Positions 44,677-54,130 are shown, counted from the first letter of the stretch. The stretch is 64,000 nucleotides of DNA from Pedobacter sp. AK013 (GCF_014205835.1 NZ_JACHCQ010000014.1:62001-126000), one strand, 5' to 3'. Notes: generated by a model not told the origin, from the letters alone. Translations and numbers: made by a program.

Positions 44677-45507
44677 TTATTTATGCGAACTAGCGTATGT
44701 TTGAACGATGCTGAAACCAGCCTCATCGATAGCGTAAGTTAACTTGTCGATTTTAGAAGTTAATACGTTGTACATGATAATTGCCACAGTAGATACCAAG
44801 ATACCAGTTGCAGTGTTGATAAGTGCCTCAGAGATACCTACCGCTAATGCTGACTGATCTGGAGCTCCAGAGTTTGCTAAACCGGCGAATGCACGGATCA
44901 TACCTGTTACTGTACCCAATAAACCTACTAATGTACCGATTGATACCAAAGTTGCAATTACAGTTAAGTTTTGCTCCAACATTGGCATTTCTAAAGCTGT
45001 AGCTTCTTCTACCTCTTTTTGGATAGCAACGATTGATTGTTCCACATCCATATTAGTATCAGCTTCAACTTCGCTGTATTTTTTCAAACCAGATTTAATT
45101 ACGTTAGCAACTGAACCTTGTTGTTTATCACACTCAGCTTTTGCAGCCTCGATGTTACCTGCGCTTAATAAACCTTGTACTTTGCGAATGAAAGTATCTA
45201 AGCTAGATTTTCCACTTGCTTTACCAATAACGATAAAACGTTCGATAGAGAATACAATTACTACTAATAGTAGTCCAACTAAGATCGCTACGATAGGACC
45301 TCCTTTGTAAGCTGTTCCAAGATAGTTACCAGCTAATGGTAATTTTTCTCTGTCACCATCGATAAAGTTACTTCCTTCTCCGAATACGAATCTCCAAACA
45401 CAGAATCCAATTACAATACAAATTGGAATAACGAATGTTGCAAATACATTTGAAGCACTAGAAGAGCTCTCTTTTTTAACAGTTGTTGGTTTTGGTGCGT
45501 TTGCCAT
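44677..45507 (-). CDS. exbB: ExbB/TolQ/MotA proton channel protein
   Basis: A 276-residue membrane protein with three helices. EVEEATALEMPMLEQNLTVIATLVSIGTLVGLLGTVTGMIRAFAGLANSG and ISEALINTATGILVSTVAIIMYNVL are the MotA/ExbB signature. It starts the operon with the two exbD genes and tonB and provides the proton channel. A 79-bp gap precedes exbD. Confidence 0.94.
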   Translation of the reverse strand: MANAPKPTTVKKESSSSASNVFATFVIPICIVIGFCVWRFVFGEGSNFIDGDREKLPLAGNYLGTAYKGGPIVAILVGLLLVVIVFSIERFIVIGKASGKSSLDTFIRKVQGLLSAGNIEAAKAECDKQQGSVANVIKSGLKKYSEVEADTNMDVEQSIVAIQKEVEEATALEMPMLEQNLTVIATLVSIGTLVGLLGTVTGMIRAFAGLANSGAPDQSALAVGISEALINTATGILVSTVAIIMYNVLTSKIDKLTYAIDEAGFSIVQTYASSHK

Positions 45508-45607
45508 TTTTTTTGAAATTTTAGTTTTAGTTCTTGTTTTTAATTTTTAGCTGTTTTTTTCTTTTGTACTACACTCAACGTTTCTTATCCGAAATTGTTG
45601 CGAAAAA

Positions 45608-45637
45608 CAAATTTATAAATTGATTTTAAATTACAAA
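45608..45637 (-). promoter_or_regulatory. Candidate exbB operon promoter
   Basis: On the minus strand TTTG (45634-45637), an 18-bp spacer and TAAATTTG (45608-45615), a match to the -7 box. The exbB ATG is about 100 bp downstream, so the leader would be long. Confidence 0.4.
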
Positions 45638-45707
45638 TTAATAAATCAATAAACAATTAAATCGTTACTTAGAATTTAGTTTCGGTAAACCACCAAGGGT
45701 GTATAAC

Positions 45708-45734
45708 AAAAAAATTGCCCCAGCCGAGGCAATT
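45708..45734 (-). terminator. Intrinsic terminator of pckA
   Basis: AATTGCC / GGCAATT arms with an 8-nt loop followed on the minus strand by a T-run of seven, about 70 bp after the pckA stop. The rest of the 298-bp gap between pckA and exbB is AT-rich without a gene. Confidence 0.75.
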
Positions 45735-45805
45735 CTTCCACAATAAAAACTAAAAAAAAATCGAATTGCAAATTTTTCGCTCAAAAAATGCATTTTAAAG
45801 TGCAT

Positions 45806-47401
45806 TTAACATAATTTTAACGCTTCTTGTCTGCTTTTTGGTACTTTCGTCAGTTCAAATTGTTTGAAATTCTCAGTAAAGGCATTAGACAGTTCGTAGG
45901 CTTTTAAAAAGTATTCTTCCTGATTGCCCCATGTTTTAGAGGGGTCTAAAATTTCGTCTGGTACCCCAGGGCAATTTAGTGGCATCATCAACTTAAATAC
46001 ATGGTGCTGCTTATATTTATTATGATCTAAATCTCCATTTAGCGCCGCAGTAATCATTGCCCTGGTATAACTTAATTTCATCCTTTTACCAACGCCGTAA
46101 GCGCCTCCGCTCCATCCTGTATTTACTAACCATACGTTTACCTGGTGTTTTTCCATCTTCTCGCCTAATAATGCAGCATATTTAGACGGATGCAGTGGTA
46201 AGAAAGCCTTACCGAAGCAAGCCGAAAACGTTAACTGTGGTTCTGTTATCCCTGTTTCTGTTCCCGCAACCTTTGCTGTATAACCGCTCATAAAGTGGAA
46301 CATGGCCTGCTCTACATTTAATTTTGAAATTGGAGGCAACACCCCAAACGCATCTGCAGTTAAGAAAAAGATATTTTTCGGAACAGCCGCTATTGATGGT
46401 AAAATGGCATTATCAATGTAATCTATAGGATAAGCTACACGGGTATTCTCTGTCTTACTGATGTCACTATAATCAACCTCCTGCGTACCCGGGAAAAAAT
46501 TAACATTCTCCAGTAATGCACCAAATTTGATCGCCTTAAAAATCTGTGGCTCTTTCTCTTCGGTTAAATCTACGCATTTTGCATAGCAACCGCCTTCGAA
46601 GTTAAATACCGAATCTTTGCCCCAGCCATGTTCATCATCGCCTATTAATCCTCTTTCCGGATCGGCAGATAAAGTGGTTTTTCCAGTTCCCGATAAGCCG
46701 AAGAATATAGCAGTATCGCCATTTTTTCCCACGTTAGCAGAGCAGTGCATAGATAACGTATTCTTATATACAGGCAGGATAAAGTTTAAAACAGAAAAAA
46801 TTCCTTTTTTAATTTCACCGGTATAACCTGTTCCCCCGATCAAAATCATTTTCCTGGTAAAATTGATGATGGAGAAGTTTTCCTGCCTGGTTCCATCTAT
46901 AGCCGGATCGGCCAAGAAACCTGGCGCAGCAATGATGGTCCACTCTGGTGTGATACCCAAATGATCTTCCTCTGGGCGGATAAACAAATGGTGAGCAAAA
47001 AGATTCTGATAAGCCGTCTCTGTAATTACCCTGATCGATATCGAATAATCGGGATTGGCACAGGCGGAAGAATCGCGGACATAGATTTTCTTATCTTCAA
47101 GGTAATTGGTTAGCTTATAAAATAACTGATCGAATTTTTCGGGAGAAATTTTGATGTTTACATCGCCCCACCAAACCAGATCTTCGGTTACTTGATCGCA
47201 TACAATAAAACGATCTTTAGGAGAACGTCCGGTAAACTTTCCGGTATCAACCGCTAATGCCCCTGAAGCAGCCAACGTACCTTCTTTATTTAATAAGGCA
47301 TCATCAATTAATTCCATTGGAGATAATTGGTACTCTACAGCAATGTTTCCACCTAGATTTAAATAGCTTAAATCTGGCGTTTGCAGTTTCTTTTTGCTCA
47401 T
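45806..47401 (-). CDS. pckA: Phosphoenolpyruvate carboxykinase (ATP)
   Basis: A 531-residue enzyme that makes phosphoenolpyruvate from oxaloacetate and ATP, the first step of gluconeogenesis. TGRSPKDRFIV opens the oxaloacetate site, FFGLSGTGKTTLSADPERGLIGDDEHGW is the P-loop with the metal-binding Asp, and FNFEGGCYAKCVDL and MSGYTAKVAGTETGITEPQLTFSACFG are diagnostic. Single gene. A TACCTTTG box lies at 47424-47431 on the minus strand, 23 bp before the ATG, but the -33 box is not at ideal distance. Confidence 0.96.
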   Translation of the reverse strand: MSKKKLQTPDLSYLNLGGNIAVEYQLSPMELIDDALLNKEGTLAASGALAVDTGKFTGRSPKDRFIVCDQVTEDLVWWGDVNIKISPEKFDQLFYKLTNYLEDKKIYVRDSSACANPDYSISIRVITETAYQNLFAHHLFIRPEEDHLGITPEWTIIAAPGFLADPAIDGTRQENFSIINFTRKMILIGGTGYTGEIKKGIFSVLNFILPVYKNTLSMHCSANVGKNGDTAIFFGLSGTGKTTLSADPERGLIGDDEHGWGKDSVFNFEGGCYAKCVDLTEEKEPQIFKAIKFGALLENVNFFPGTQEVDYSDISKTENTRVAYPIDYIDNAILPSIAAVPKNIFFLTADAFGVLPPISKLNVEQAMFHFMSGYTAKVAGTETGITEPQLTFSACFGKAFLPLHPSKYAALLGEKMEKHQVNVWLVNTGWSGGAYGVGKRMKLSYTRAMITAALNGDLDHNKYKQHHVFKLMMPLNCPGVPDEILDPSKTWGNQEEYFLKAYELSNAFTENFKQFELTKVPKSRQEALKLC

Positions 47402-48034
47402 AACAATAAGTTAGTTAGTACTGCAAAGGTAAATACTTATCTTCCACAAAAACTAGTTTTGAAGCGTTATTTTTTACATATTGTAGCAAATACACTATTA
47501 TGTAAATATTTTATTTACAGATATTTACATCCGTTTTTACAGGTTAAAAAAAATTAAAAAATTACACTAAGTAAAATACAGTAAATGGTTTTAGCTGATT
47601 TAAACTTTTAATGGGTAAGGTTTTGAAAATCAATGATGCTTTGTTAAATGATTAAATATCAATCACTGCACCTCCCCTCCAAAGGAAAGGAATTAGGCCC
47701 TGGAAAAGCAACCGACTTTAATAGTAACACCAACCCGTATGAAATAAACCTGATAAAAGCGGCAGCTCCCCATCTCACCAACAACAAAGCAGCACTTCCA
47801 TGGGGACTATAGCGGTTAGCAGGACTGCCGTACCCGAAAAATTACGACAGAACCTTTTCAAATATTTAAAATCTTTTCACTAACCCTCCCGCCTTTCAGC
47901 CCCGCCTCCTTAAAAAAGAAGGAGACTTGCAATTGTCGCAAATAGATTCCACATTAGTTTCGGGTTCAAAAAATACGGCTATTTCATTCACTTAAACGTT
48001 TTAATAGAAATTTCGAAATAAATATGAAAAAACA
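47402..48034. other. Long intergenic region before the thr leader
   Basis: No convincing gene. The first 150 bp is AT-rich and holds the pckA promoter. A GC-richer part (47660-47960) has phrases such as CACCTCCCCTCCAAAGGAAAGG and CCCGCCTCCTTAAAAAAGAAGGAG that look like decayed repeat or coding DNA, with stops in all frames. The region near 47810 (ATAGCGGTTAGCAGGACTGCC) vaguely resembles one near 12420, perhaps the same old element. Confidence 0.4.
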
Positions 48035-48067
48035 TTTGCATTTTAAAAAAATAATCTCCTACTTTAC
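48035..48067 (+). promoter_or_regulatory. thr operon promoter candidate
   Basis: TTTG at 48035-48038, a 21-bp spacer and TACTTTAC at 48060-48067, a partial match to TAnnTTTG. A start near 48073 would give about 20 bases of leader before the leader peptide ATG. Confidence 0.5.
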
Positions 48068-48092
48068 GGTGTACAAAGTACACGAAGACAAG

Positions 48093-48158
48093 ATGAATTT
48101 TAACACTTCAATTATTACAACGATTATTATTACCACCGGTATAAACCAGCGGGGCTAA
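48093..48158 (+). CDS. thrL: Threonine operon leader peptide (attenuator)
   Basis: A 21-residue open frame, MNFNTSIITTIIITTG followed by five more residues and TAA. It has five Thr and six Ile codons, most of them packed between 48105 and 48137. This is the composition of the E. coli thr leader, where shortage of charged Thr-tRNA or Ile-tRNA stalls the ribosome. It is 34 bp before an intrinsic terminator (48193-48226) and 150 bp before thrA. The stop codon region CGGGGC (48150-48155) can pair with GCGTCCCG of the terminator, giving a simple antiterminator. The link is inferred from sequence logic; no homology search was run. Confidence 0.82.
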   Translation: MNFNTSIITTIIITTGINQRG

Positions 48159-48192
48159 TTTGTTGTAAATTGAAAAAACATAAAACACAGAG

Positions 48193-48226
48193 AGCGTCCC
48201 GATGAAAGTCGGGACGCTTTTTTTTT
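48193..48226 (+). terminator. thr attenuator terminator
   Basis: AGCGTCCCGA / TCGGGACGCT, perfect 10-bp GC-rich arms with a 6-nt loop and nine T, between the leader peptide and thrA. Nothing else upstream needs terminating on this strand, so attenuation is the best reading. Confidence 0.88.
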
Positions 48227-48306
48227 AAACCCATGCTGAATGAAACCTGTACGAGCAACCATGAATTATCCGCACAGCATCAAACAGTTAAAACCAATAT
48301 AGACTA

Positions 48307-50760
48307 ATGAAAGTACTCAAATTCGGCGGCACATCCGTAGGTTCGGCCGAGAACATTAAAACCCTCTTACGCCTGGTTGGCGAAGAAAAACAGAAGAACA
48401 GCCCGGTAGTTGTATTATCGGCAATGAGTGGTGTAACCAATTTGCTTACTGATATGGCCGAAATGGCCGAGCGCGGGGAGGATTATGACACACATTTAAA
48501 AGAAATCGAAGCTAAACACTTTGCTGTAATCCGTACGCTTTTACCTGCAACCGCACAAAACCCTGTGTTTACGCGCTTAAAGATCTTTTTTAACGAGTTA
48601 GAAGATCTGTTACAGGCCGTAGCCAATCTGCGTGAATTAAGCTTACAAACCAAAGATCAGATTTTGAGCTATGGTGAACGTTGTTCTACCTTTATGATCA
48701 GCCATATTGCTTCGAAAAGCATTGGCGATTCGCTTTATGTCAACGGATCTGACCTGATTAAAACCGACAGTAATTTTGGGCAAGCGAAAGTAGATACCGA
48801 ATTGACTGAAATGCTGATCAACAATTTCTACCAGGAAAATAAAGACAAAGTACTTTTTGTGACTGGTTTTATAGCAAGCAATGCGGCAGGCAGGGTAACA
48901 ACTTTAGGCCGCGGCGGCTCTGATTATACCGCGGCGGTTTGGGGTGCAGCCTTAAATGCAGAAGAGATAGAAATATGGACGGATGTAAACGGTATGATGA
49001 CCGCCGATCCACGGATGGTTAAAAAGGCTTTCTCTTTACCTGAACTGAGCTATACAGAGGCTATGGAGCTGAGTTATTTCGGCGCAAAGGTGATCTATCC
49101 TCCAACAATGATCCCTGCTTTTATGAAAAAGATTCCGATTGTGATTAAAAACACCTTCGAACCTGATTTCGCAGGAACTTATATCAAAAGCGATGTAAAA
49201 GTATCAAGTTTACCCATAAAAGGAATTTCCTCTATCAATCATATCAGCATTATCAACTTAACCGGAAGTGGTATGGTAGGTAAGGCAGGCTTTAGCGGAC
49301 GATTATTCTCGCTGCTTTCGCGCGAGCAGATCAATGTGGTATTGATTACGCAATCTTCATCAGAACATAGCATTACTTTTGCAGTTAAACCTACAGATGC
49401 TTCGCAGGCCATTTCCTTAATCAAAAAAGAATTTGAGCTGGAGCTAGAAGCTAAAAAACTAGAGCTGCCAGAAGTTGAAAATAATTTGGCTGTATTGGCT
49501 ATTGTTGGTGAAAATATGAAACGTACCCCAGGCATGAGCGGACGTTTGTTCAGCGCTTTAGGCCGTAATGGTATCAATGTAAGGGCTATCGCCCAAGGTT
49601 CTTCAGAATATAACATCTCGGTAATTATCAGTGCAGCTGATCTATCAAAGGCTGTAAATGCAGTGCATGATGCCTTTTTTACCGACTTGAAAAGAACTTT
49701 AAACATTTTCTGTTTAGGTACCGGAAATATCGGTAAAACTTTGTTCAACCAATTGAAAGAACAGATGCCTTTCCTCGCAGCCAATAACGATTTACAAGTT
49801 AAGGTAACAGGTATCAGCAATACACGCAAAATGATTTTTAACGCTGATGGTCTTTCATTAGAAAATTGGGAAGCAGAATTGGATACAAATGGCGAACAGG
49901 CAGATTTAGCCGGTTTTGTTGCTAAAATGAAAGCCCTAAACTTGCCAAACTGTGTTTTTGTAGATAATACAGCTGCAGAATCGCCTATTGAATTTTATCA
50001 AGGCATATTCGAAAGCAGCATTTCGGTGGTAACCTGCAATAAAAAAGGAAACTCAGCAGATTACGCACAATATAAATCGTTTAAAGATACTGCCCGTAAA
50101 TTCGGTGTGGATTTTTATTATGAAACCAATGTAGGTGCGGGCCTACCAATTATCCGCACACTGCGCGAACTCATGATGAGCGGCGACAAAGTAGCTCGGA
50201 TTGAAGCGATTTTATCAGGAACTATTTCTTACATCTTCAATAATTTTAAAGGTGATGCAGGTTTTTACGAAACCGTAAAAGAAGCACAGGAACTGGGCTA
50301 TACCGAACCAGATCCTCGCGACGATTTAAACGGAAAAGATTTTATGCGTAAAATGCTGATCCTTGCCCGCGATGCCGGCTATCCATTGGAAGCCAGCGAT
50401 GTGAAAATCGACAATATCTTACCTGAGGCCTGCTTAAATGCGACATCAGTTGAAAATTTCTATTCTGAATTACAAGCTAATGCGGCTTATTTCGAAAATT
50501 TAAAAAATACAGCAGCTAGTGAAGGGAAGGTTTTACGCTACATTGGCAAACTTGAAAACGGAAATGTAGAAATCAGCTTACAAATGGTTGACGATAGTCA
50601 CCCTTTTTATATGCTATCGGGAAGTGATAATATTATCTCTTTTACCACAGATCGTTACAAAACCCGCCCATTGGTGGTTAAAGGCCCTGGTGCAGGTGCT
50701 GAAGTAACTGCTGCCGGAGTTTTTGCCGATATCATTAACGTAGGTACCTTAAATAAATAA
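48307..50760 (+). CDS. thrA: Bifunctional aspartokinase / homoserine dehydrogenase I
   Basis: An 817-residue fusion enzyme doing the first and third steps from aspartate towards threonine and methionine. The kinase part starts MKVLKFGGTSVGSAENIK, has TLGRGGSDYTAA and ends near residue 300. Two ACT-like regulatory units follow (ISIINLTGSGMVGKAGFSGRLFSLL and VLAIVGENMKRTPGMSGRLFSAL). The dehydrogenase begins near 465 with IFCLGTGNIGKTLFNQL and has VTCNKKGN, YYETNVGAGLPIIRTLREL and LSGTISYIFN. Threonine feedback is expected from the ACT domains. It is the first structural gene of the operon behind the attenuator. Confidence 0.96.
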   Translation: MKVLKFGGTSVGSAENIKTLLRLVGEEKQKNSPVVVLSAMSGVTNLLTDMAEMAERGEDYDTHLKEIEAKHFAVIRTLLPATAQNPVFTRLKIFFNELEDLLQAVANLRELSLQTKDQILSYGERCSTFMISHIASKSIGDSLYVNGSDLIKTDSNFGQAKVDTELTEMLINNFYQENKDKVLFVTGFIASNAAGRVTTLGRGGSDYTAAVWGAALNAEEIEIWTDVNGMMTADPRMVKKAFSLPELSYTEAMELSYFGAKVIYPPTMIPAFMKKIPIVIKNTFEPDFAGTYIKSDVKVSSLPIKGISSINHISIINLTGSGMVGKAGFSGRLFSLLSREQINVVLITQSSSEHSITFAVKPTDASQAISLIKKEFELELEAKKLELPEVENNLAVLAIVGENMKRTPGMSGRLFSALGRNGINVRAIAQGSSEYNISVIISAADLSKAVNAVHDAFFTDLKRTLNIFCLGTGNIGKTLFNQLKEQMPFLAANNDLQVKVTGISNTRKMIFNADGLSLENWEAELDTNGEQADLAGFVAKMKALNLPNCVFVDNTAAESPIEFYQGIFESSISVVTCNKKGNSADYAQYKSFKDTARKFGVDFYYETNVGAGLPIIRTLRELMMSGDKVARIEAILSGTISYIFNNFKGDAGFYETVKEAQELGYTEPDPRDDLNGKDFMRKMLILARDAGYPLEASDVKIDNILPEACLNATSVENFYSELQANAAYFENLKNTAASEGKVLRYIGKLENGNVEISLQMVDDSHPFYMLSGSDNIISFTTDRYKTRPLVVKGPGAGAEVTAAGVFADIINVGTLNK

Positions 50761-50764
50761 TAAC

Positions 50765-51226
50765 ATGAATTCGGTTTTAGATAAAAAGAATGAGATCCTT
50801 AACCTGGTTAATCAGGCGATGATTGATTTTGAAAATATTACGGAAGAAGCATGGAATAATAAACCACAGCCTTTAAAATGGTCTAAAAAAGAACTGTTAG
50901 GTCATTTAGTAGATAGTGCAGTCAACAACATTCGCCGTCTGGTTGTTGGACAATACGAACAAGGGGTTAAAATTATTTATCAACAGGATGAATGGGTAAA
51001 CTATCAAAATTACCAGTCAGCAGATATTGCAGAGGTTAAAACGATCTGGAAGTTATTAAACTATCAGATTAGCCGTGTAATTGAAAATATTCCAGAAGAA
51101 AAACTTCAAAATAACTGTGACTCAGGAAAAGGGAAAATAGAAATGCACACGCTTTCTTTTTTTATAGACGATTATCTAGTGCATTTGAAATATCATTTAA
51201 ACCAAATAAAGCTTACAAATAGCTAA
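50765..51226 (+). CDS. DinB-like (DinB_2) protein in the thr operon
   Basis: A 153-residue helical protein with the DinB/YfiT-type fold. The pattern NQAMIDFENITEEAWNNKPQPLKWSKKELLGHLVDSAVNNIRRLVVG, then LHKH-like metal residues (SFFIDDYLVHLKYHLNQI), fits the DinB_2 group, small metal-binding proteins that often act as thiol transferases or have unknown roles. It begins 4 bp after thrA and ends 11 bp before thrB, so it is co-transcribed with the threonine genes. A link to threonine metabolism is not known to me. Confidence 0.82.
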   Translation: MNSVLDKKNEILNLVNQAMIDFENITEEAWNNKPQPLKWSKKELLGHLVDSAVNNIRRLVVGQYEQGVKIIYQQDEWVNYQNYQSADIAEVKTIWKLLNYQISRVIENIPEEKLQNNCDSGKGKIEMHTLSFFIDDYLVHLKYHLNQIKLTNS

Positions 51227-51237
51227 GCCAATTAATA

Positions 51238-52173
51238 ATGAAAAATAGTATAAAAGTTTTCGCTCCGGCAACCGTTGCAAACGTAGTTTGTGGTTTCGAT
51301 GTACTGGGTTTCGCTGTAAACGAACCTGGCGATGAAGTTGAAATGCGATTTACCGATTCGCCTGGTGTGGTAATCAAAAGAATTACAGGCGACGACGGCC
51401 GTTTGCCCTTAGATGCAGCAAAAAATACTGTAAGTGCCAGTGTTCAGCATTATTTAAAGCATATAAACCGTTTAGACGTAGGTGTAGAGATTGAACTGCA
51501 TAAGAAAATGCCTATTGGCAGCGGACTGGGCTCAAGCTCAGCCAGTACAGTTGCCGGTTTATTTGCCATTAACAAATTAATGGGCGATTTATTAACCGCG
51601 AAGGAGCTGGTTCCTTTTGCCATGAAAGGTGAAGAACTTGCCTGTGGTTACGGCCATGCCGATAATGTTGCACCTGCTTTGTTGGGTGGTTTTGTACTGG
51701 TAAGAAGTTATGAACCACTGGATGTAATCTCTTTACCCACACCAGCCGGCATGTATGCTGCTATTGTTTACCCAGAAGTAGATGTACCTACTAAAGATGC
51801 CCGCCAAATGATCCGCAGTAAGGTGGCATTAAAAGATGCGGTTACACAGTGGGGAAATGTTGCAGGTTTAGTGAGTGGACTATTCATGAATGATTTCGAC
51901 CTGATTGGAAGGAGTATGAAAGATGTTCTGGTAGAACCAACACGTTCGATCTTGATACCTGGTTTTGAAGAAATGAGAAAACTAGCGATGGAAAACGGCG
52001 CCATTGGTTTCGGAATTTCAGGTTCCGGGCCATCGGTCTTCGCACTAACTAAAGATGAAGAAACGGCCAGAAAAATTACCAAATCGCAACAACAACATTT
52101 ACATAAAATAAATATTAACAGCAAAGCTTTTGTTTCTCCGGTTAATGCCGAAGGGCCGAGAGTAATTTCTTAA
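51238..52173 (+). CDS. thrB: Homoserine kinase
   Basis: A 311-residue GHMP-family kinase that phosphorylates homoserine. The start VFAPATVANVVCGFDVLGFAV, the ATP loop MPIGSGLGSSSASTVAGLFAIN (about 89-110) and IGFGISGSGPSVFALT near the C-terminus are the three GHMP motifs. It is in operon order between the DinB-like gene and thrC. Confidence 0.96.
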   Translation: MKNSIKVFAPATVANVVCGFDVLGFAVNEPGDEVEMRFTDSPGVVIKRITGDDGRLPLDAAKNTVSASVQHYLKHINRLDVGVEIELHKKMPIGSGLGSSSASTVAGLFAINKLMGDLLTAKELVPFAMKGEELACGYGHADNVAPALLGGFVLVRSYEPLDVISLPTPAGMYAAIVYPEVDVPTKDARQMIRSKVALKDAVTQWGNVAGLVSGLFMNDFDLIGRSMKDVLVEPTRSILIPGFEEMRKLAMENGAIGFGISGSGPSVFALTKDEETARKITKSQQQHLHKININSKAFVSPVNAEGPRVIS

Positions 52174-52257
52174 GGCTGGAAGGTAGAGGGTTTAAAGGTG
52201 GAGGGCTAAGCATCCAAAACCTTACAACCTTCAACCTTCCCCCCAACCTCAATAAAA
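52174..52257. repeat. thrB-thrC spacer with seven-base-type repeats
   Basis: The 84-bp spacer has GGAAGGTAGAGGG-TTTAAAGGTGGAGGG and then AACCTTAC-AACCTTC-AACCTTC, complementary in style (GGAAGGT versus ACCTTCC), so it may fold back on itself. Confidence 0.6.
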
Positions 52258-53568
52258 ATGAAACTATACTCAACCAATAATAAAGATTTACGTGTTTCTT
52301 TCAAAGAAGCCGTTTTTAACAGCATGCCGCAAGATAAAGGCTTATATATGCCGGTTGAAATTCCACAGCTTGATCCGGCATTCATCCAAAATATTGAGCA
52401 GTATTCTTTACCTGAAATTGCTTACAAAGTAGCTTCAACGCTATTAAAAGATGAGATTCCGGCTGAAGATTTAAAGGCCTTAATTAATGATGCCATTAAT
52501 TTTGAAGCACCAGCTGTTAAATTAGACGACAAAACCTTTGTTTTAGAACTTTTCCACGGCCCGTCTTTAGCCTTTAAAGATTTTGGCGCCCGTTTTATGA
52601 GCCGCGTAATGGCTTATTTTTTAAAAGATGGCGAGCAGCTCTTAGATGTCCTGGTTGCAACTTCCGGTGATACTGGCGGCGCAGTAGCTTTGGGATTCTT
52701 AGGCGTACCAAATACCAGGGTAACGATTCTTTATCCAGAAGGAAAAGTAAGTCCGATTCAGGAATTGCAGTTAACCACCAATGGGGAAAATATTAGAGCC
52801 ATTGAGGTTAAAGGCACTTTCGATGATTGCCAGGCCTTGGTAAAACAGGCTTTCGCTGATGAGGAGCTGAATGCAAAATTCAGATTAACTTCTGCGAATT
52901 CTATTAATATCTCTCGATTGATTCCGCAAACATTTTACTATTTCAATACCTATGCCCAACTAAAAAAACAAGGTTTTAATAATGTGATATTTTCAGTACC
53001 AAGTGGAAATTTCGGGAATATTGGTGCTGGTTTATTGGCATACAAACTAGGATTACCTGTTAAACAGTTTATTGCAGCTACCAATGTTAATGATACTGTA
53101 CCACGCTTTTTAGAAACTGGTGTGTACGAAACCAAACCATCAACACAAACCTACTCGAATGCGATGGATGTTGGAGCACCAAGCAACTGGGTACGCATTA
53201 TGGATCTGTTTAATCAGGATGTAGAAGCCATAAAAAAAGTGGTTACTTCTTACCGCTTTACTGATGATGAAACATTAGCAGGCATCAAAGAAATTAACAG
53301 CAAATTAAACTACGTGGCGTGTCCGCATACTGCTATTGCGTATTTAGCAGTCGAAAAATATAGAAACGAAAATCCTACAGACGAAAGTGCTGCCGTTTTC
53401 TTATCTACTGCACATGCCTGTAAGTTCCCAGATATTTTCCCTGCAGATATTGCGGCTAAAATCGAAATCCCTGAGCAGGTAAAAACTTTAGAAAGTAAAC
53501 CTAAACATGCAGATCAGTTAGGTGTAGATTTTGACGGGTTTAAAAAGTATTTGCTTAAGGACAATTAG
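52258..53568 (+). CDS. thrC: Threonine synthase
   Basis: A 436-residue PLP enzyme converting O-phosphohomoserine to threonine. LELFHGPSLAFKDFGARFMSRVM has the PLP lysine (Lys107), VATSGDTGGAVALGFL binds the phosphate of PLP, and VPSGNFGNIGAGLLAYKLGLP follows. SYRFTDDETLAGIKEIN is near the C-terminus. It completes the thr operon, so one attenuated transcript can make threonine from aspartyl phosphate steps onward (aspartate semialdehyde dehydrogenase is encoded elsewhere). Confidence 0.96.
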   Translation: MKLYSTNNKDLRVSFKEAVFNSMPQDKGLYMPVEIPQLDPAFIQNIEQYSLPEIAYKVASTLLKDEIPAEDLKALINDAINFEAPAVKLDDKTFVLELFHGPSLAFKDFGARFMSRVMAYFLKDGEQLLDVLVATSGDTGGAVALGFLGVPNTRVTILYPEGKVSPIQELQLTTNGENIRAIEVKGTFDDCQALVKQAFADEELNAKFRLTSANSINISRLIPQTFYYFNTYAQLKKQGFNNVIFSVPSGNFGNIGAGLLAYKLGLPVKQFIAATNVNDTVPRFLETGVYETKPSTQTYSNAMDVGAPSNWVRIMDLFNQDVEAIKKVVTSYRFTDDETLAGIKEINSKLNYVACPHTAIAYLAVEKYRNENPTDESAAVFLSTAHACKFPDIFPADIAAKIEIPEQVKTLESKPKHADQLGVDFDGFKKYLLKDN

Positions 53569-53618
53569 AATCTTAGTAGTGGTTTGTAATCCTTAACCAA
53601 AAAAGTCAAATACTCAAA

Positions 53619-53641
53619 GGTCCGGACTATAAATCCGGACC
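53619..53641. repeat. GATT-N3-AATC type hairpin after thrC
   Basis: GGTCCGGACT-ATA-AATCCGGACC, ten-base arms with one mismatch, of the same design as the hairpins around the RAYT gene. It may also act as the thrC terminator, though no T-run follows. Confidence 0.7.
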
Positions 53642-53657
53642 AAATGAAAATATCTAT

Positions 53658-54017
53658 TTAATTAACAGAAGCGAAAGCTGTAGAAGTAATGCTAACATTG
53701 TTAAATGTCGCGCTTCCTGAGCTGGTGGTAATAGCTTGTCCATTAAATCTAAAAGTACGCGAACCCGGGGCTGCAGTATAAATAATAACAGTATAGGTAC
53801 CGGCGGTCAACGGGCCATACGAACCTCCACTTGGGCCAAAGTAAGCACTAACAGGAGTAGGTCCGTACAGGTAAATAGATCCGTTATCACCAGTTCCATT
53901 ACTTAAATTTAAACCAATGCTAAAAAATTTTCTGGCATTAATTTCGGCCTTGGTATTTTGCAAGGGTAACACAGCCAGCACTGTACAAAACAGGAATAAT
54001 TGAATAAGCTTTTTCAT
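53658..54017 (-). CDS. Small secreted protein of unknown function
   Basis: A 119-residue protein with a clear signal peptide (1-24, MKKLIQLFLFCTVLAVLPLQNTKA). The mature part is rich in Gly, Ser and Thr with beta-strand rhythm (YGPLTAGTYTVIIYTAAPGSRTFRFNGQ). No family recognised; it may be a small adhesin-like or surface protein. It converges with thrC across a hairpin repeat and is divergent from the RAYT gene. Confidence 0.65.
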   Translation of the reverse strand: MKKLIQLFLFCTVLAVLPLQNTKAEINARKFFSIGLNLSNGTGDNGSIYLYGPTPVSAYFGPSGGSYGPLTAGTYTVIIYTAAPGSRTFRFNGQAITTSSGSATFNNVSITSTAFASVN

Positions 54018-54130
54018 AAGAATTGTTTTTAATGTAGATTTATATTGGTTAATTACATAAAAATAAAAATTAAAGCGTAAGGTAGGATCATTTTATTTAT
54101 AAAAATATAAAGGTCAGGATATTACGTTCA

